Of a DNA stretch of 35,278 bases, positions 16,213 through 21,995 are shown piece by piece. The notes under the pieces were generated by a model. That model worked only from the letters and a program-made list of their open reading frames with translations, ran no database searches and was not told where the DNA came from. The first letter of the stretch is position 1, and the number at the start of each line of letters is the position of its first letter. The position numbers and the translations under genes are program-made. The stretch comes from a virus, in the IMG/VR virus record IMGVR_UViG_3300047550_003572, positions 1-35,278 of that record. One strand, written 5' to 3'.

Positions 16213-16313
16213 GCACATGGGAGTGTCGCGCCCCACGCCGCACGTTTGTTCAGTCAGAACAGTTGCCATAACTACAGTTTGTTAATTCCGACCTGACAAC
16301 TCGGGATTAATCA

Positions 16314-16336
16314 CGCCAAGCTGGGCGTTAAACGTA
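16314..16336 (+). promoter_or_regulatory. CGTC-hairpin/TTAAAC element, copy 1 (diverged)
   Basis: Stem CGCC with GGCG (6-nt loop), then TTAAACG; the start of 16368 follows about 31 nt later. Compared with the other copies, the T-A pair of the stem is replaced by C-G, so pairing is kept. It lacks the internal ATG of the other copies. Confidence 0.5.
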
Positions 16337-16367
16337 GCAACTTCAACTTCATTTCATTCAGTTCACA

Positions 16368-16547
16368 ATGGACATTTACTGCACTGTCAGCACCAAGGAA
16401 GCTGTGTATTTCTTCGTGGCTAACGACAGCATTGGCCTTGCTCGTATCACCAAGCAGATCCGTAAGGGCTGCAAGGGATACGATGCCAGCACAACAATGA
16501 CTGTCAATCAAGCACGACAGTTTTACAAGCAGCTTCAAGCCAGGTGA
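16368..16547 (+). CDS. small protein, 59 aa
   Basis: The protein reads MDIYCTVSTKEAVYFFVAND and ends RQFYKQLQAR, with two beta-strand-like stretches and a basic helix (ARITKQIRKGCKGYD). The ATG follows a CTTCAACTTCATTTCATTCA leader with no Shine-Dalgarno. It is the first gene after the switch region and lies under the first CGTC-hairpin element. The family is unknown. Confidence 0.65.
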   Translation: MDIYCTVSTKEAVYFFVANDSIGLARITKQIRKGCKGYDASTTMTVNQARQFYKQLQAR

Positions 16548-16626
16548 GTAATAGCTCCCATGCCAGGTGCAATGCCTGGCTCTGGTATTGCCACACACTG
16601 AGTGTGGCTTACATTCAACTCAACTC

Positions 16627-16812
16627 ATGACCAAGAATCAGTTCTTTATCCTTGTCATTGTTACTGCCATCGGTGCAGGCATTGCTAGTCAGGTTGGTGT
16701 ACACATGCTGGACCAAGCTGCTGCCAAGCAATGCCGTGAGCACGCATGGCCTAAAGCTGCGCATCAGATCCATATGGACTGGTGTGCAGACAATGGTTAC
16801 AAGACTAACTGA
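16627..16812 (+). CDS. small membrane-anchored protein with two cysteines
   Basis: I start at the ATG at 16627, right after CAACTCAACTC, not at the longer frame. The 61-aa protein has a hydrophobic anchor (residues 6-23, FFILVIVTAIGAGIASQV). A short outside domain follows with Cys at both ends of CREHAWPKAAHQIHMDWC. The W-P...HQ(I/V)HMDWC pattern is familiar from picocyanobacterial and cyanophage small proteins. The role is unknown; the pair of Cys could form a disulfide outside the membrane. Confidence 0.75.
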   Translation: MTKNQFFILVIVTAIGAGIASQVGVHMLDQAAAKQCREHAWPKAAHQIHMDWCADNGYKTN

Positions 16813-16824
16813 CGTTTGCACTTT

Positions 16825-16867
16825 CCCCTGGTGAGAGCCAGGGGTTACTGCAGACCTCAAGTCTGCA
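16825..16867 (+). promoter_or_regulatory. two-hairpin intergenic cassette, copy 1
   Basis: Hairpin A: CCCCTGG with CCAGGGG, loop TGAGAG (16825-16844). Hairpin B: TGCAGAC with GTCTGCA, loop CTCAA (16849-16867). A CTCAACTCAATTC leader and the start at 16905 follow. The stem of B differs from the other copies at matched positions, so pairing is conserved. Confidence 0.6.
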
Positions 16868-16904
16868 TCAAACTCAACTCAATTCACACCAACTGGAATC
16901 AATC

Positions 16905-17144
16905 ATGACTCCTAAAGCTGTTGAATATCTGCTCACGCAAGATGCCCGCCTGCTTGCCAGGAGGGATGCCCCTGTCATTGACCAGGAACTAGAGAGTCAG
17001 CGTCAAGCTGCACTCGATTTGTTTTTCCAATGGCAGGACGGCATGCGTGAGTTTCAAGACCTGATGCCATTCTGCGTGGTGCTCCAACGGAAGGTAGATC
17101 TCAACCGAGAACTACTCAAGTGGGAGTACCGTAACGCAGACTGA
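16905..17144 (+). CDS. hypothetical protein, 79 aa
   Basis: An all-helical, charged small protein (MTPKAVEYLLTQDARLLARR...) with no anchor and a single Cys. It is bracketed by hairpin cassettes on both sides, so it may be an independent transcript or processing unit. The ATG has no Shine-Dalgarno. The family is unknown. Confidence 0.65.
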   Translation: MTPKAVEYLLTQDARLLARRDAPVIDQELESQRQAALDLFFQWQDGMREFQDLMPFCVVLQRKVDLNRELLKWEYRNAD

Positions 17145-17156
17145 CTCTTGCACTTA

Positions 17157-17220
17157 ACCCTTCCGTTTGATACGAATTCGTATCGGACGGTGGGTTTTCT
17201 GCAGGACTCAATATCCTGTA
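17157..17220 (+). promoter_or_regulatory. two-hairpin intergenic cassette, copy 2, containing the palindrome
   Basis: Hairpin A has a 12-bp stem (17163-17174 with 17179-17190, including two G-T pairs) and an AATT loop, outer ACCC/GGGT pairing, and ends in TTTTCT. The second 16-bp palindrome (17169-17184) forms its top. Hairpin B: TGCAGGA with TCCTGTA, loop CTCAATA (17200-17220). Hairpin A could terminate transcription. Confidence 0.65.
17169..17184. repeat. perfect palindrome, copy 2
   Basis: Identical 16-mer to 16197-16212, here inside the stem-loop of the cassette before the SSB-like gene. Confidence 0.7.
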
Positions 17221-17243
17221 CCTCAATTCAACTCATTACTAAC

Positions 17244-17645
17244 ATGTTTACTCAAGCGATTGTCGGCAACATCTGCTACTTGGAAGTTGCTACCCATGAA
17301 GGTAGCGAGTTCCTTGCAGTTACCATGGCTGTCAACGACAAGTCTGGTAATGGTTGCCGCATCAAATTCAATAATGCCAATGGTTTGCTTACAGCATTTC
17401 GTAATGGCACCCTGGTCGTAGGACAAGAACTTATCCTCACGCAGTGGGAGGTTCGTATCAATACGATCCGCAGCCATTACATCAAGGATGGTCAGCTTAT
17501 TGCATTGCGTTACCCACAGATCAACCTCACGAATGTGAGGGCTATCATTGGTGCCGCACCGCAATATCTGCCTCCTGCTTCTGCAATACCAGTGGCTATG
17601 GCATCAGCACCAGCTGTGCCCACACTGGAAGAAATTCCATTCTGA
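17244..17645 (+). CDS. single-stranded DNA-binding protein-like, one OB domain
   Basis: I start at the ATG at 17244, after CTCAATTCAACTCATTACTA. The 133-aa protein looks like a short OB-fold (beta-rich residues 1-105, with LEVATHEGSEFLAVTMAVND and VGQELILTQWEVRI). A flexible Ala/Pro linker follows and the chain ends LEEIPF. An acidic tip ending in Pro-Phe is the hallmark of SSB tails that recruit other replication proteins. The OB core is diverged, so the call leans on fold pattern plus tip. A second SSB with two OB domains lies at 29983. Confidence 0.6.
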   Translation: MFTQAIVGNICYLEVATHEGSEFLAVTMAVNDKSGNGCRIKFNNANGLLTAFRNGTLVVGQELILTQWEVRINTIRSHYIKDGQLIALRYPQINLTNVRAIIGAAPQYLPPASAIPVAMASAPAVPTLEEIPF

Positions 17646-17658
17646 CTTCTGCATCAAG

Positions 17659-17703
17659 GGCCTTGGGTTACCAGGGCCTTTCTTGCAGGACTCAATATCC
17701 TGC
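17659..17703 (+). promoter_or_regulatory. two-hairpin intergenic cassette, copy 3
   Basis: Hairpin A: GGCCTTGG with CCAGGGCC (one G-T pair), loop GTTA, then TTTCTT (17659-17684). Hairpin B: GCAGGA with TCCTGC, loop CTCAATA (17685-17703). The start at 17728 follows. Confidence 0.6.
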
Positions 17704-17727
17704 TGTCATTACTTAATTATCTACACC

Positions 17728-18090
17728 ATGATGGAACTTACTTTTGATTATCAAGACATTAAACGGGTTTTTGAAATTATGAACATCACTATTGATGATG
17801 TTTATTTTGCTGTGAAGACTGAAAATTCTGGCAAACAGATTTCAGCACATATGTATTGGATTGGACAACCAGACGTTTTTAATTATTACCAAGATTTACC
17901 TTGTGAAATTGACAATGTTTATTTAGAGATTAAAGGCAAGTGGTGTCATATGGATTATGACGAATCAGATTTTTTGATTTATCAAGAAATTATTGATTGG
18001 CTGAAAAGACAGAAGCACGTTAAATGCCGTTATTTTATTGATGGCACTGGAACAGGTTCTATTGGTGATCCTGAAGGTCCGTTTAGCTGA
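17728..18090 (+). CDS. hypothetical acidic protein, 120 aa
   Basis: Starts at the double ATG (17728/17731) after a TTAATTATCTACACC leader. The chain is acidic and aromatic (MMELTFDYQDIKRVFEIMN, HMYWIGQPDVFNYYQDL, CHMDYDESDFLIYQE). It appears mixed alpha/beta, with no metal or ATP motif. Its DNA is more A/T-rich than neighbouring genes. The next gene (18170) is similar in size and has a similar acidic, Tyr-rich style with EIQDALKRFNIKEDDYY against DIKRVFEIMNITIDDVY. The two may be distant paralogues. Confidence 0.65.
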   Translation: MMELTFDYQDIKRVFEIMNITIDDVYFAVKTENSGKQISAHMYWIGQPDVFNYYQDLPCEIDNVYLEIKGKWCHMDYDESDFLIYQEIIDWLKRQKHVKCRYFIDGTGTGSIGDPEGPFS

Positions 18091-18102
18091 TTTCTGCACA
18101 TT

Positions 18103-18145
18103 CCCATCAGCAATGATGGGTTTCTGCAGGACTCAACATCCTGCA
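18103..18145 (+). promoter_or_regulatory. two-hairpin intergenic cassette, copy 4
   Basis: Hairpin A: CCCATCA with TGATGGG around a GCAA tetraloop, then TTTCT. Hairpin B: TGCAGGA with TCCTGCA, loop CTCAACA. An ATCTCAACTCAACC leader and the start at 18170 follow. Confidence 0.65.
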
Positions 18146-18169
18146 TCCACCCAACATCTCAACTCAACC

Positions 18170-18433
18170 ATGGCATTGACAACAGATCATCAAGAGATAC
18201 AAGACGCACTCAAGCGGTTCAACATTAAGGAAGATGATTATTATTTATTGTGTGAACCTAACGTTATTTATATCGTTTGGTGCACCAAGGGTCCAAATGC
18301 TTTTCATTTAGCATCGTTTACAGAATGCATGGACATTGACATCAAGGGGCAATGGTTCTGTTATGAAGAACTGCCCCCGAACTACGAACCAGAACCTTTG
18401 GTCTGCGTTCGATACATTCTCAACACACTCTGA
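18170..18433 (+). CDS. hypothetical acidic protein, 87 aa
   Basis: The ATG at 18170 follows CATCTCAACTCAACC. The N-terminal segment (DHQEIQDALKRFNIKEDDYYLL) and the later IKGQWFCYEELPPNYEPE resemble parts of the preceding 120-aa protein (IKGKWCHMDYDESDF), so I infer a duplicated, diverged pair. No catalytic motif is visible. It ends 1 nt before the small membrane protein gene. Confidence 0.65.
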   Translation: MALTTDHQEIQDALKRFNIKEDDYYLLCEPNVIYIVWCTKGPNAFHLASFTECMDIDIKGQWFCYEELPPNYEPEPLVCVRYILNTL

Positions 18434-18434
18434 C

Positions 18435-18641
18435 ATGAAACACATCGTTCCTCTTGGCAAGGGCAGGTTCATGCACCTTGATTCTTACGGTGAGTCTCAT
18501 AAGACTCGACGGTGGAATCTATTCATTGGTGTCATTGCCATTGCCATCAGTTCAATCACTATCGGTGCCATGCTTGGCATTGATATCACATCACCTCAAT
18601 CCTCACCTGACCATGAACAACTACATCGCGTTAGTCGCTGA
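18435..18641 (+). CDS. small single-span membrane protein, 68 aa
   Basis: The ATG comes 1 nt after the previous stop. Residues 1-27 are basic and polar, residues about 29-48 are a hydrophobic span (LFIGVIAIAISSITIGAMLG), and the tail is polar. The positive N-terminal flank predicts an inside N-terminus. The last 29 nt overlap the next gene. The function is unknown. Confidence 0.6.
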   Translation: MKHIVPLGKGRFMHLDSYGESHKTRRWNLFIGVIAIAISSITIGAMLGIDITSPQSSPDHEQLHRVSR

Positions 18642-18840
18642 CGCATCCGGTCGTTATGCCCATGTCTGGGGCAACGCACCAACATGGTCTAAGTTCTCAG
18701 ATCAACTCGAAGACATTGGCTGCGAGGTGATTGAGGACCAGACTGACGACTGGGTTGGTTGTAGCAAGGAGGAGATTGCTGAAGACTGCTTGTCAGTTCA
18801 TCAGCTCCTCAACGACTCTGACTTCATACCACACGGCTAG
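18613..18840 (+). CDS. hypothetical protein, 75 aa
   Basis: Starts at ATG 18613 inside the end of the membrane-protein gene (MNNYIALVADASGRYAHVWG). The chain is acidic, with LEDIGCEVIEDQTDDWVGCSKEEIAEDC and three Cys. Mixed alpha/beta content suggests a small folded domain. No family is recognised. Confidence 0.65.
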   Translation: MNNYIALVADASGRYAHVWGNAPTWSKFSDQLEDIGCEVIEDQTDDWVGCSKEEIAEDCLSVHQLLNDSDFIPHG

Positions 18841-18865
18841 TGTCCTACGTCAGCCAAACGCTACG

Positions 18866-18895
18866 GCTGGTACTTGCATCCTTGTACGTACCAGC
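18866..18895 (+). other. intergenic hairpin
   Basis: GCTGGTAC pairs with GTACCAGC over a 14-nt loop in the 97-nt gap before the gene at 18938. No T-run follows, so it is not a normal terminator. Confidence 0.5.
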
Positions 18896-18937
18896 TATTC
18901 TTGCTTTGCATCCATCAACTCAGACCATCTCATCTCA

Positions 18938-19375
18938 ATGGAAGCACTCAGCCAACTCGACGTTCAACACCCAGATCACGTATCTGTCATCACGCGTGAT
19001 GGCAAGGTCACGATCTCCGTTGTCAAAGACGGCACATCAGTGACACTTGGGTTCCCACTTAAAACCACTCCCCTCTCCATTACGCCACCAGCAGCACCGG
19101 CTGCAGTGGTGACAAAGCAAGTAACTGGAGATGGACCCAGGCTTAAGCCTGTGGGTGGAGTGGGTACTACACATGTTCGTTACACTGGCTACACACCAAA
19201 ACTTACTCCGTCTGATGTTCGTGACATCAAGATGATGGTCAACGATCCAGACATCATGAGTAAGTATTCAAGTAAGACGAAAGCATATGAAGAGATCGGT
19301 AAAGCATACAGTGTGACAGGCTGTGCCATTGGCAACATTGCACGTGGCATTGCCTGGCGTCACATCACTGTATGA
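18938..19375 (+). CDS. HTH DNA-binding protein (probable regulator)
   Basis: I start at the ATG at 18938 (MEALSQLDVQHPDHVSVITR), after a CATCTCA leader. The 145-aa protein has a beta-rich N-terminal part (to about 55), a Pro/Ala linker, and a C-terminal HTH. The HTH runs LTPSDVRDIKMMVNDPDI, then KAYEEIGKAYSVTGCAIGNIARGIAWRHI. This tail matches the HTH of the gene at 25179 in layout (T.SDI...S.A..Y.....I...IAWRH), so they share a domain. Likely a phage DNA-binding regulator; its target is unknown. Confidence 0.65.
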   Translation: MEALSQLDVQHPDHVSVITRDGKVTISVVKDGTSVTLGFPLKTTPLSITPPAAPAAVVTKQVTGDGPRLKPVGGVGTTHVRYTGYTPKLTPSDVRDIKMMVNDPDIMSKYSSKTKAYEEIGKAYSVTGCAIGNIARGIAWRHITV

Positions 19376-19395
19376 ACTACCTCTTCATGGGGTGA

Positions 19396-19418
19396 TACCA
19401 CCCTCTTCTGGGGTGGTA
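19396..19418 (+). other. intergenic hairpin
   Basis: TACCACCC pairs with GGGTGGTA, loop TCTTCTG. It is followed by CTATTCC rather than a T-run and lies just before the CGTC-hairpin element copy 2. Confidence 0.55.
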
Positions 19419-19425
19419 CTATTCC

Positions 19426-19449
19426 CGTCCTGAGTATGACGTTAAACTG
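19426..19449 (+). promoter_or_regulatory. CGTC-hairpin/TTAAACTG element, copy 2
   Basis: CGTC and GACG frame an 8-nt loop, followed by TTAAACTG; the start at 19476 is 26 nt downstream. The inside reads ATGACGTTAAACTG. Confidence 0.7.
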
Positions 19450-19475
19450 CTCATCCACTCAACTTCAACTCAACC

Positions 19476-19676
19476 ATGAGAGACCCTAACTTCATTGACG
19501 AACAACGCAATGCTGATTACCTCGATGCGATGGCAGACATTGCCTATGAGCAAGAGGAAGCAATGCGTGAAAGCAATCAATCTGACTGGGATGGTATCGA
19601 AGAGATCAGCTCAGCAGAACGCAACGCATGTGACCACTACAACGAGAGGTATGTAACCCATGACTACCATGACTGA
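19476..19676 (+). CDS. small acidic protein, 66 aa
   Basis: The ATG at 19476 follows CAACTTCAACTCAACC. The protein (MRDPNFIDEQRNADYLDAMAD...) is very acidic, helical and His/Asp-rich at its end (HYNERYVTHDYHD). No domain is recognised. The end overlaps the start of the next gene by 17 nt. Confidence 0.6.
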   Translation: MRDPNFIDEQRNADYLDAMADIAYEQEEAMRESNQSDWDGIEEISSAERNACDHYNERYVTHDYHD

Positions 19677-20154
19677 AACCAAGAATGTATGGGATGAAGA
19701 TCCAATCATCCTATGTATTGTCTTCATCTCAATCACAATCACACTCATTGGAAACTTCATCAAATGTCTATTGACACTGCACCAGCCCGCCGTTGGATCT
19801 CAAGGTACAACCTGCACTGTACCTTTGAAGACCAAGAACCAACCACCATTTGTGTCTACGAATGCGACAGCAGGTACGGTGGACCAGAAGAAGGAGGTTG
19901 GTACTACCAGCAAGGATGGCCCGTCAAAACGGTCTGTGTCTTCTCCAAGAAGCAAGCCATCCGTGAAGCAATCAAGCTTGAAGCAGAAGCAACAGAAGCC
20001 TACGGACCACAGCGTGACAACCTCGGTTGGGACGCATGGTCTGTTACCTTCTCCAACGGATACGCCAAGCCGTACCCGCAGGAGCGTCCGTACTACTGCT
20101 AACACACAACCCAAAGAACTCCGTGCCAAGCCAACTGGATTTGCCCAAGCTTGA
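19660..20154 (+). CDS. small membrane protein with a long tail overlapping another gene
   Basis: The 164-aa frame begins MTTMTETKNVWDEDPIILCI; an alternative start is the ATG at 19669. A hydrophobic span lies at about residues 16-44 (IILCIVFISITITLIGNFIKCLLTL). The tail of about 115 residues is rich in Ser, Thr, Lys, Gln and Pro. It shares its DNA with the 112-aa gene 19764-20102 in another frame. The span is convincing. The tail may be real or only an open shadow. Confidence 0.5.
   Translation: MTTMTETKNVWDEDPIILCIVFISITITLIGNFIKCLLTLHQPAVGSQGTTCTVPLKTKNQPPFVSTNATAGTVDQKKEVGTTSKDGPSKRSVSSPRSKPSVKQSSLKQKQQKPTDHSVTTSVGTHGLLPSPTDTPSRTRRSVRTTANTQPKELRAKPTGFAQA
19764..20102 (+). CDS. conserved cyanophage-type protein, 112 aa
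   Basis: The frame from ATG 19764 reads MSIDTAPARRWISRYNLHCT and continues with YECDSRYGGPEEGGWYYQQG and FSKKQAIREAIKLEAEA. The combination of a CDSRYGGPEEGGWY-like motif and a downstream helix looks like a small protein family I know from cyanophages, with no known function. The sequence is folded in style, so I treat this as the main gene of the region, wholly within the 164-aa frame. Confidence 0.65.
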   Translation: MSIDTAPARRWISRYNLHCTFEDQEPTTICVYECDSRYGGPEEGGWYYQQGWPVKTVCVFSKKQAIREAIKLEAEATEAYGPQRDNLGWDAWSVTFSNGYAKPYPQERPYYC

Positions 20155-20398
20155 CCCAAAGATCAAGCTATCAATCAACCAACGGAATCTTTGGTTCTAC
20201 TTCCTGAATCACAGGAAGAAACATAGAAACACACCGTGTTTTGTACCAAAGCTTCCGATGCAATCCACCAGGATTAGAGACTATCTACATGCATTAAGAC
20301 GACTGGAAGAATACGGATTAATACGTGTGGATCGTACAGCGTTTCGATACACCGGTTGGATCATGCTTGATCCAGAGAAACCGCAAGGTAACATGTAA
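20123..20398 (+). CDS. winged-helix-like protein, 91 aa (start uncertain)
   Basis: The strong part (SINQRNLWFYFLNHRKKHR, then QSTRIRDYLHALRRLEEYG and LIRVDRTAFRYTGWIML) is a helix, helix, wing pattern typical of small winged-helix DNA-binding proteins. The frame has an ATG at 20027 deep inside the previous gene. I prefer the GTG at 20123, which gives 91 aa and a short overlap. No Shine-Dalgarno decides it. A possible local transcription regulator. Confidence 0.5.
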   Translation: MPSQLDLPKLDPKIKLSINQRNLWFYFLNHRKKHRNTPCFVPKLPMQSTRIRDYLHALRRLEEYGLIRVDRTAFRYTGWIMLDPEKPQGNM

Positions 20399-20636
20399 CC
20401 AACATATAAGCTCAGCTTATATAACGGTAGCATTATTCGCTATTCGCGAATAGAGAATGCACAGGGTAAGGCCAGACACGAAGTGTGGTAAACACAGTGT
20501 TTAACTATGTGTGGTTATTAACCATCACAGTAAATCACCACAGCTTCGCTGGCCTACCCCCTGCACCCCCGAAAGGAGTACCAGGAGCACACTTATATTT
20601 CTATTAGATACATACCATTCATTCCACACACCAACC
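20399..20636 (+). other. 238-nt gap dense in inverted repeats
   Basis: No gene is supported here. It contains ATATAAGCT/AGCTTATAT (20404-20422), the palindrome CTATTCGCGAATAG (20440-20453) inside a larger GCATT...AATGC (20430-20460), and the multi-hairpin element 20464-20559. A GAAAGGAG sits near 20571 with no start codon at Shine-Dalgarno distance. Confidence 0.65.
20464..20559 (+). ncRNA. candidate multi-branch structured element
   Basis: GGGTAAGGCCAG (20464-20475) pairs with CTGGCCTACCC (20549-20559), 11 bp with one bulged A. Inside are short hairpins: ACAC/GTGT around 20476-20486, AAACACAGTGTTT (20490-20502) and TGGTTATTAACCA (20512-20524). This looks like a three- or four-way junction. 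It could be an RNA, a processing site or a DNA feature such as an origin; no match to a known RNA is claimed. Confidence 0.5.
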
Positions 20637-20927
20637 ATGAATCAACAACAGAAGTACCCAGAGATTACATGGACCAAGAATGAGTATGTCCATGTACAAC
20701 AAGCATTGACAATCCTCAAAGACATCATTGCTCGTGAGGATAAACGTCATGAGATGGATCAACATCTAACACCAAGCATGTACTCATTGTTAACCGATGA
20801 GATTATCCCCATGCTTGACAATGAATTGGATGTTGATTATTCAGATGATGAAATCACTGAACCACCCATGACACAATCAGAGTTACATGCAATTGCTTGG
20901 TCTGATCACCAGGCATTGCATTCATAA
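20637..20927 (+). CDS. hypothetical acidic protein, 96 aa
   Basis: Starts at ATG 20637 (MNQQQKYPEITWTKNEYVHV) after CACACACCAACC. The protein is helical (QQALTILKDIIAREDKRHEMD) and strongly acidic near the C-terminus (LDNELDVDYSDDEITEPP). No domain is recognised. It lies alone between the folded region and another hairpin. Confidence 0.6.
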   Translation: MNQQQKYPEITWTKNEYVHVQQALTILKDIIAREDKRHEMDQHLTPSMYSLLTDEIIPMLDNELDVDYSDDEITEPPMTQSELHAIAWSDHQALHS

Positions 20928-20952
20928 CGAAACATTAAGAGAATCTGTAGTT

Positions 20953-20979
20953 CTACCCTGGACTTGACATCCGGGGTAG
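20953..20979 (+). other. intergenic hairpin
   Basis: CTACCC pairs with GGGTAG with further GG/CC pairing inside. It is followed by ACTGACCAGG, then an ACTCAACCTCAATTC leader before the start at 21032. Confidence 0.5.
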
Positions 20980-21031
20980 ACTGACCAGGTCTTAGACTCA
21001 ACCTCAATTCACTCTACAAATCACACATCAA

Positions 21032-21235
21032 ATGTCCGACAAACCACGCATTCCTGATTCCATTGACAAGCAACGTCTTGCTGCTATGCAACTTGTTGCA
21101 CGCATGAAGGAATCAGCAGATAAACATGGCGTTGGATTCATTGGGGGCTTCATTGCCCCCAATGGAGAGAAATTTGTAATGACAAATATGGAAGATGATG
21201 ATGTTCGGTACCTCATGCCTGATGAACTCCAATGA
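21032..21235 (+). CDS. small soluble protein, 67 aa
   Basis: The protein (MSDKPRIPDSIDKQRLAAMQ...) has a basic helix, then a beta-hairpin-like GVGFIGGFIAPNGEKFVMTN and an acidic end. The gene begins a tight set of three with 4- and 8-nt overlaps. The opposite-strand open frame is a shadow, because only this strand fits the coupling. The function is unknown. Confidence 0.65.
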   Translation: MSDKPRIPDSIDKQRLAAMQLVARMKESADKHGVGFIGGFIAPNGEKFVMTNMEDDDVRYLMPDELQ

Positions 21236-21534
21236 CATCTAATGTTCATGAAGAATTAATCATGGAAGTTATTGAAGCATTTGACTTCATTAAAGTCCAT
21301 GCTGCAATGACAGCTCTTGATTGGCGTTGGCAAACAACTAGAGGTAATGGACTGGAACTTCCATCCATACCACGATTGAAAGCTGCTGCTTCACATTTAT
21401 TACGTGAAGCAATCAAGCTTGAATCTATTGGTAGTGGTGGGTTCCATGCCCGTTACCATCCAGCAACAGATAAAGATCAAGAGTATTTCCATCTCAAGTT
21501 TGTACTAGCTGAAGCTTACAACGATTATGACTGA
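21232..21534 (+). CDS. conserved phage hypothetical protein, 100 aa
   Basis: ATG overlaps the previous stop (ATGA). The pattern VIEAFDFIKVHAAMTALDWRW, then PRLKAAASHLLREAI and SIGSGGFHARY, matches a small conserved family seen in many phages of diverse bacteria, with no known function. The chain has a DW(R/K)W core, a helix, and a GGF beta-edge. Length is normal for that family as I remember it. Confidence 0.7.
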   Translation: MTSNVHEELIMEVIEAFDFIKVHAAMTALDWRWQTTRGNGLELPSIPRLKAAASHLLREAIKLESIGSGGFHARYHPATDKDQEYFHLKFVLAEAYNDYD

Positions 21535-21724
21535 GAAATCACCAATCAACTTTGACAAGACTATCGTTGGATTTAACATCACTGAACATGGTGTTAAGTC
21601 TTATACCAAATCATTTCAGCTTGGCCCATTCCAACTAACGTTGAATGCACGCAAGTCTGGTGTCCTTGGATCGATCAGTATCCCAGGCACTGGTATCAGC
21701 AAGCGCAACATCAAACTGTTCTAA
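21527..21724 (+). CDS. DUF4236-like small protein
   Basis: The 65-aa protein contains SFQLGPFQLTLNARKSGVLG and SISIPGTGISKRNI. This fits the DUF4236 pattern (FRKSxKLGPFRxNxSKSGxGxSxGxPGxGIS), a short beta-rich domain of unknown role found in phages and bacteria. It overlaps the previous gene by 8 nt. The folded RNA element follows 1 nt after the stop. Confidence 0.65.
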   Translation: MTEKSPINFDKTIVGFNITEHGVKSYTKSFQLGPFQLTLNARKSGVLGSISIPGTGISKRNIKLF

Positions 21725-21725
21725 T

Positions 21726-21785
21726 GCCTGGGCATCTGTAATCGCTGTGCACATAGCACAGAAAGATACAGTGTAAGTCCCAGGC
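21726..21785 (+). ncRNA. candidate long structured hairpin
   Basis: Three nested stems: GCCTGGG/CCCAGGC (outer, 7 bp), CTGTA/TACAG (5 bp) and CTGTGC/GCACAG (6 bp), with internal loops and an ACATA end loop. The total is 60 nt. There is no T-run after it, and the start at 21810 follows with a CAACTCAACTC leader. It could be an RNase III site, a small RNA or a cis-regulatory element. Confidence 0.6.
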
Positions 21786-21809
21786 CAATGTCCAACTGCA
21801 ACTCAACTC

Positions 21810-21995
21810 ATGTCTGCATTAATTGATGAACTTACTTTGTTCGACCGCATTAACCTTGCACATTGTGCAATGAAGCGTGCCGAACAAAACGTATGCAACA
21901 AAGAACGATTCATTGACGAGTATGAAACTGCTCGTCATTGGAACAAGTATCGTTGCATCATTTCCAAGAAGTACCAGTACGTAGAGAACCACTGA
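21810..21995 (+). CDS. small helical protein, 61 aa
   Basis: The ATG at 21810 directly follows CAACTGCAACTCAACTC. MSALIDELTLFDRINLAHCA and the rest suggest two basic helices (AMKRAEQNVCNKERFIDEYE, HWNKYRCIISKKY). The stop overlaps the next start by 1 nt (TGATG). No family is recognised. Confidence 0.6.
   Translation: MSALIDELTLFDRINLAHCAMKRAEQNVCNKERFIDEYETARHWNKYRCIISKKYQYVENH

Larger units (their letters stand above)
15906..16367 (+). other. intergenic switch region without a supported gene
   Basis: This 460-bp gap has no convincing gene on either strand; the plus frame 16114-16296 runs through the palindrome and a hairpin and has no Shine-Dalgarno. It holds a nested hairpin (16117-16158), a TATACT hexamer, the first 16-bp palindrome, a small hairpin AGGTA/TACCT near 16165, and the first, diverged copy of the CGTC hairpin element. 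It is the best place for promoters controlling the plus module. Confidence 0.6.

Noticed and set aside
16114-16296. Plus-strand open frame of 60 aa in the switch region
   Set aside because: It starts just upstream of and runs through a hairpin and the 16-bp palindrome, is Arg/Ser-rich and aromatic in a shadow-like way, and has no ribosome site.
19800-20159. Minus-strand open frame of 119 aa rich in Val, Gly and Cys
   Set aside because: Antisense to two or three plus-strand frames; the open state follows from codon bias of those genes.
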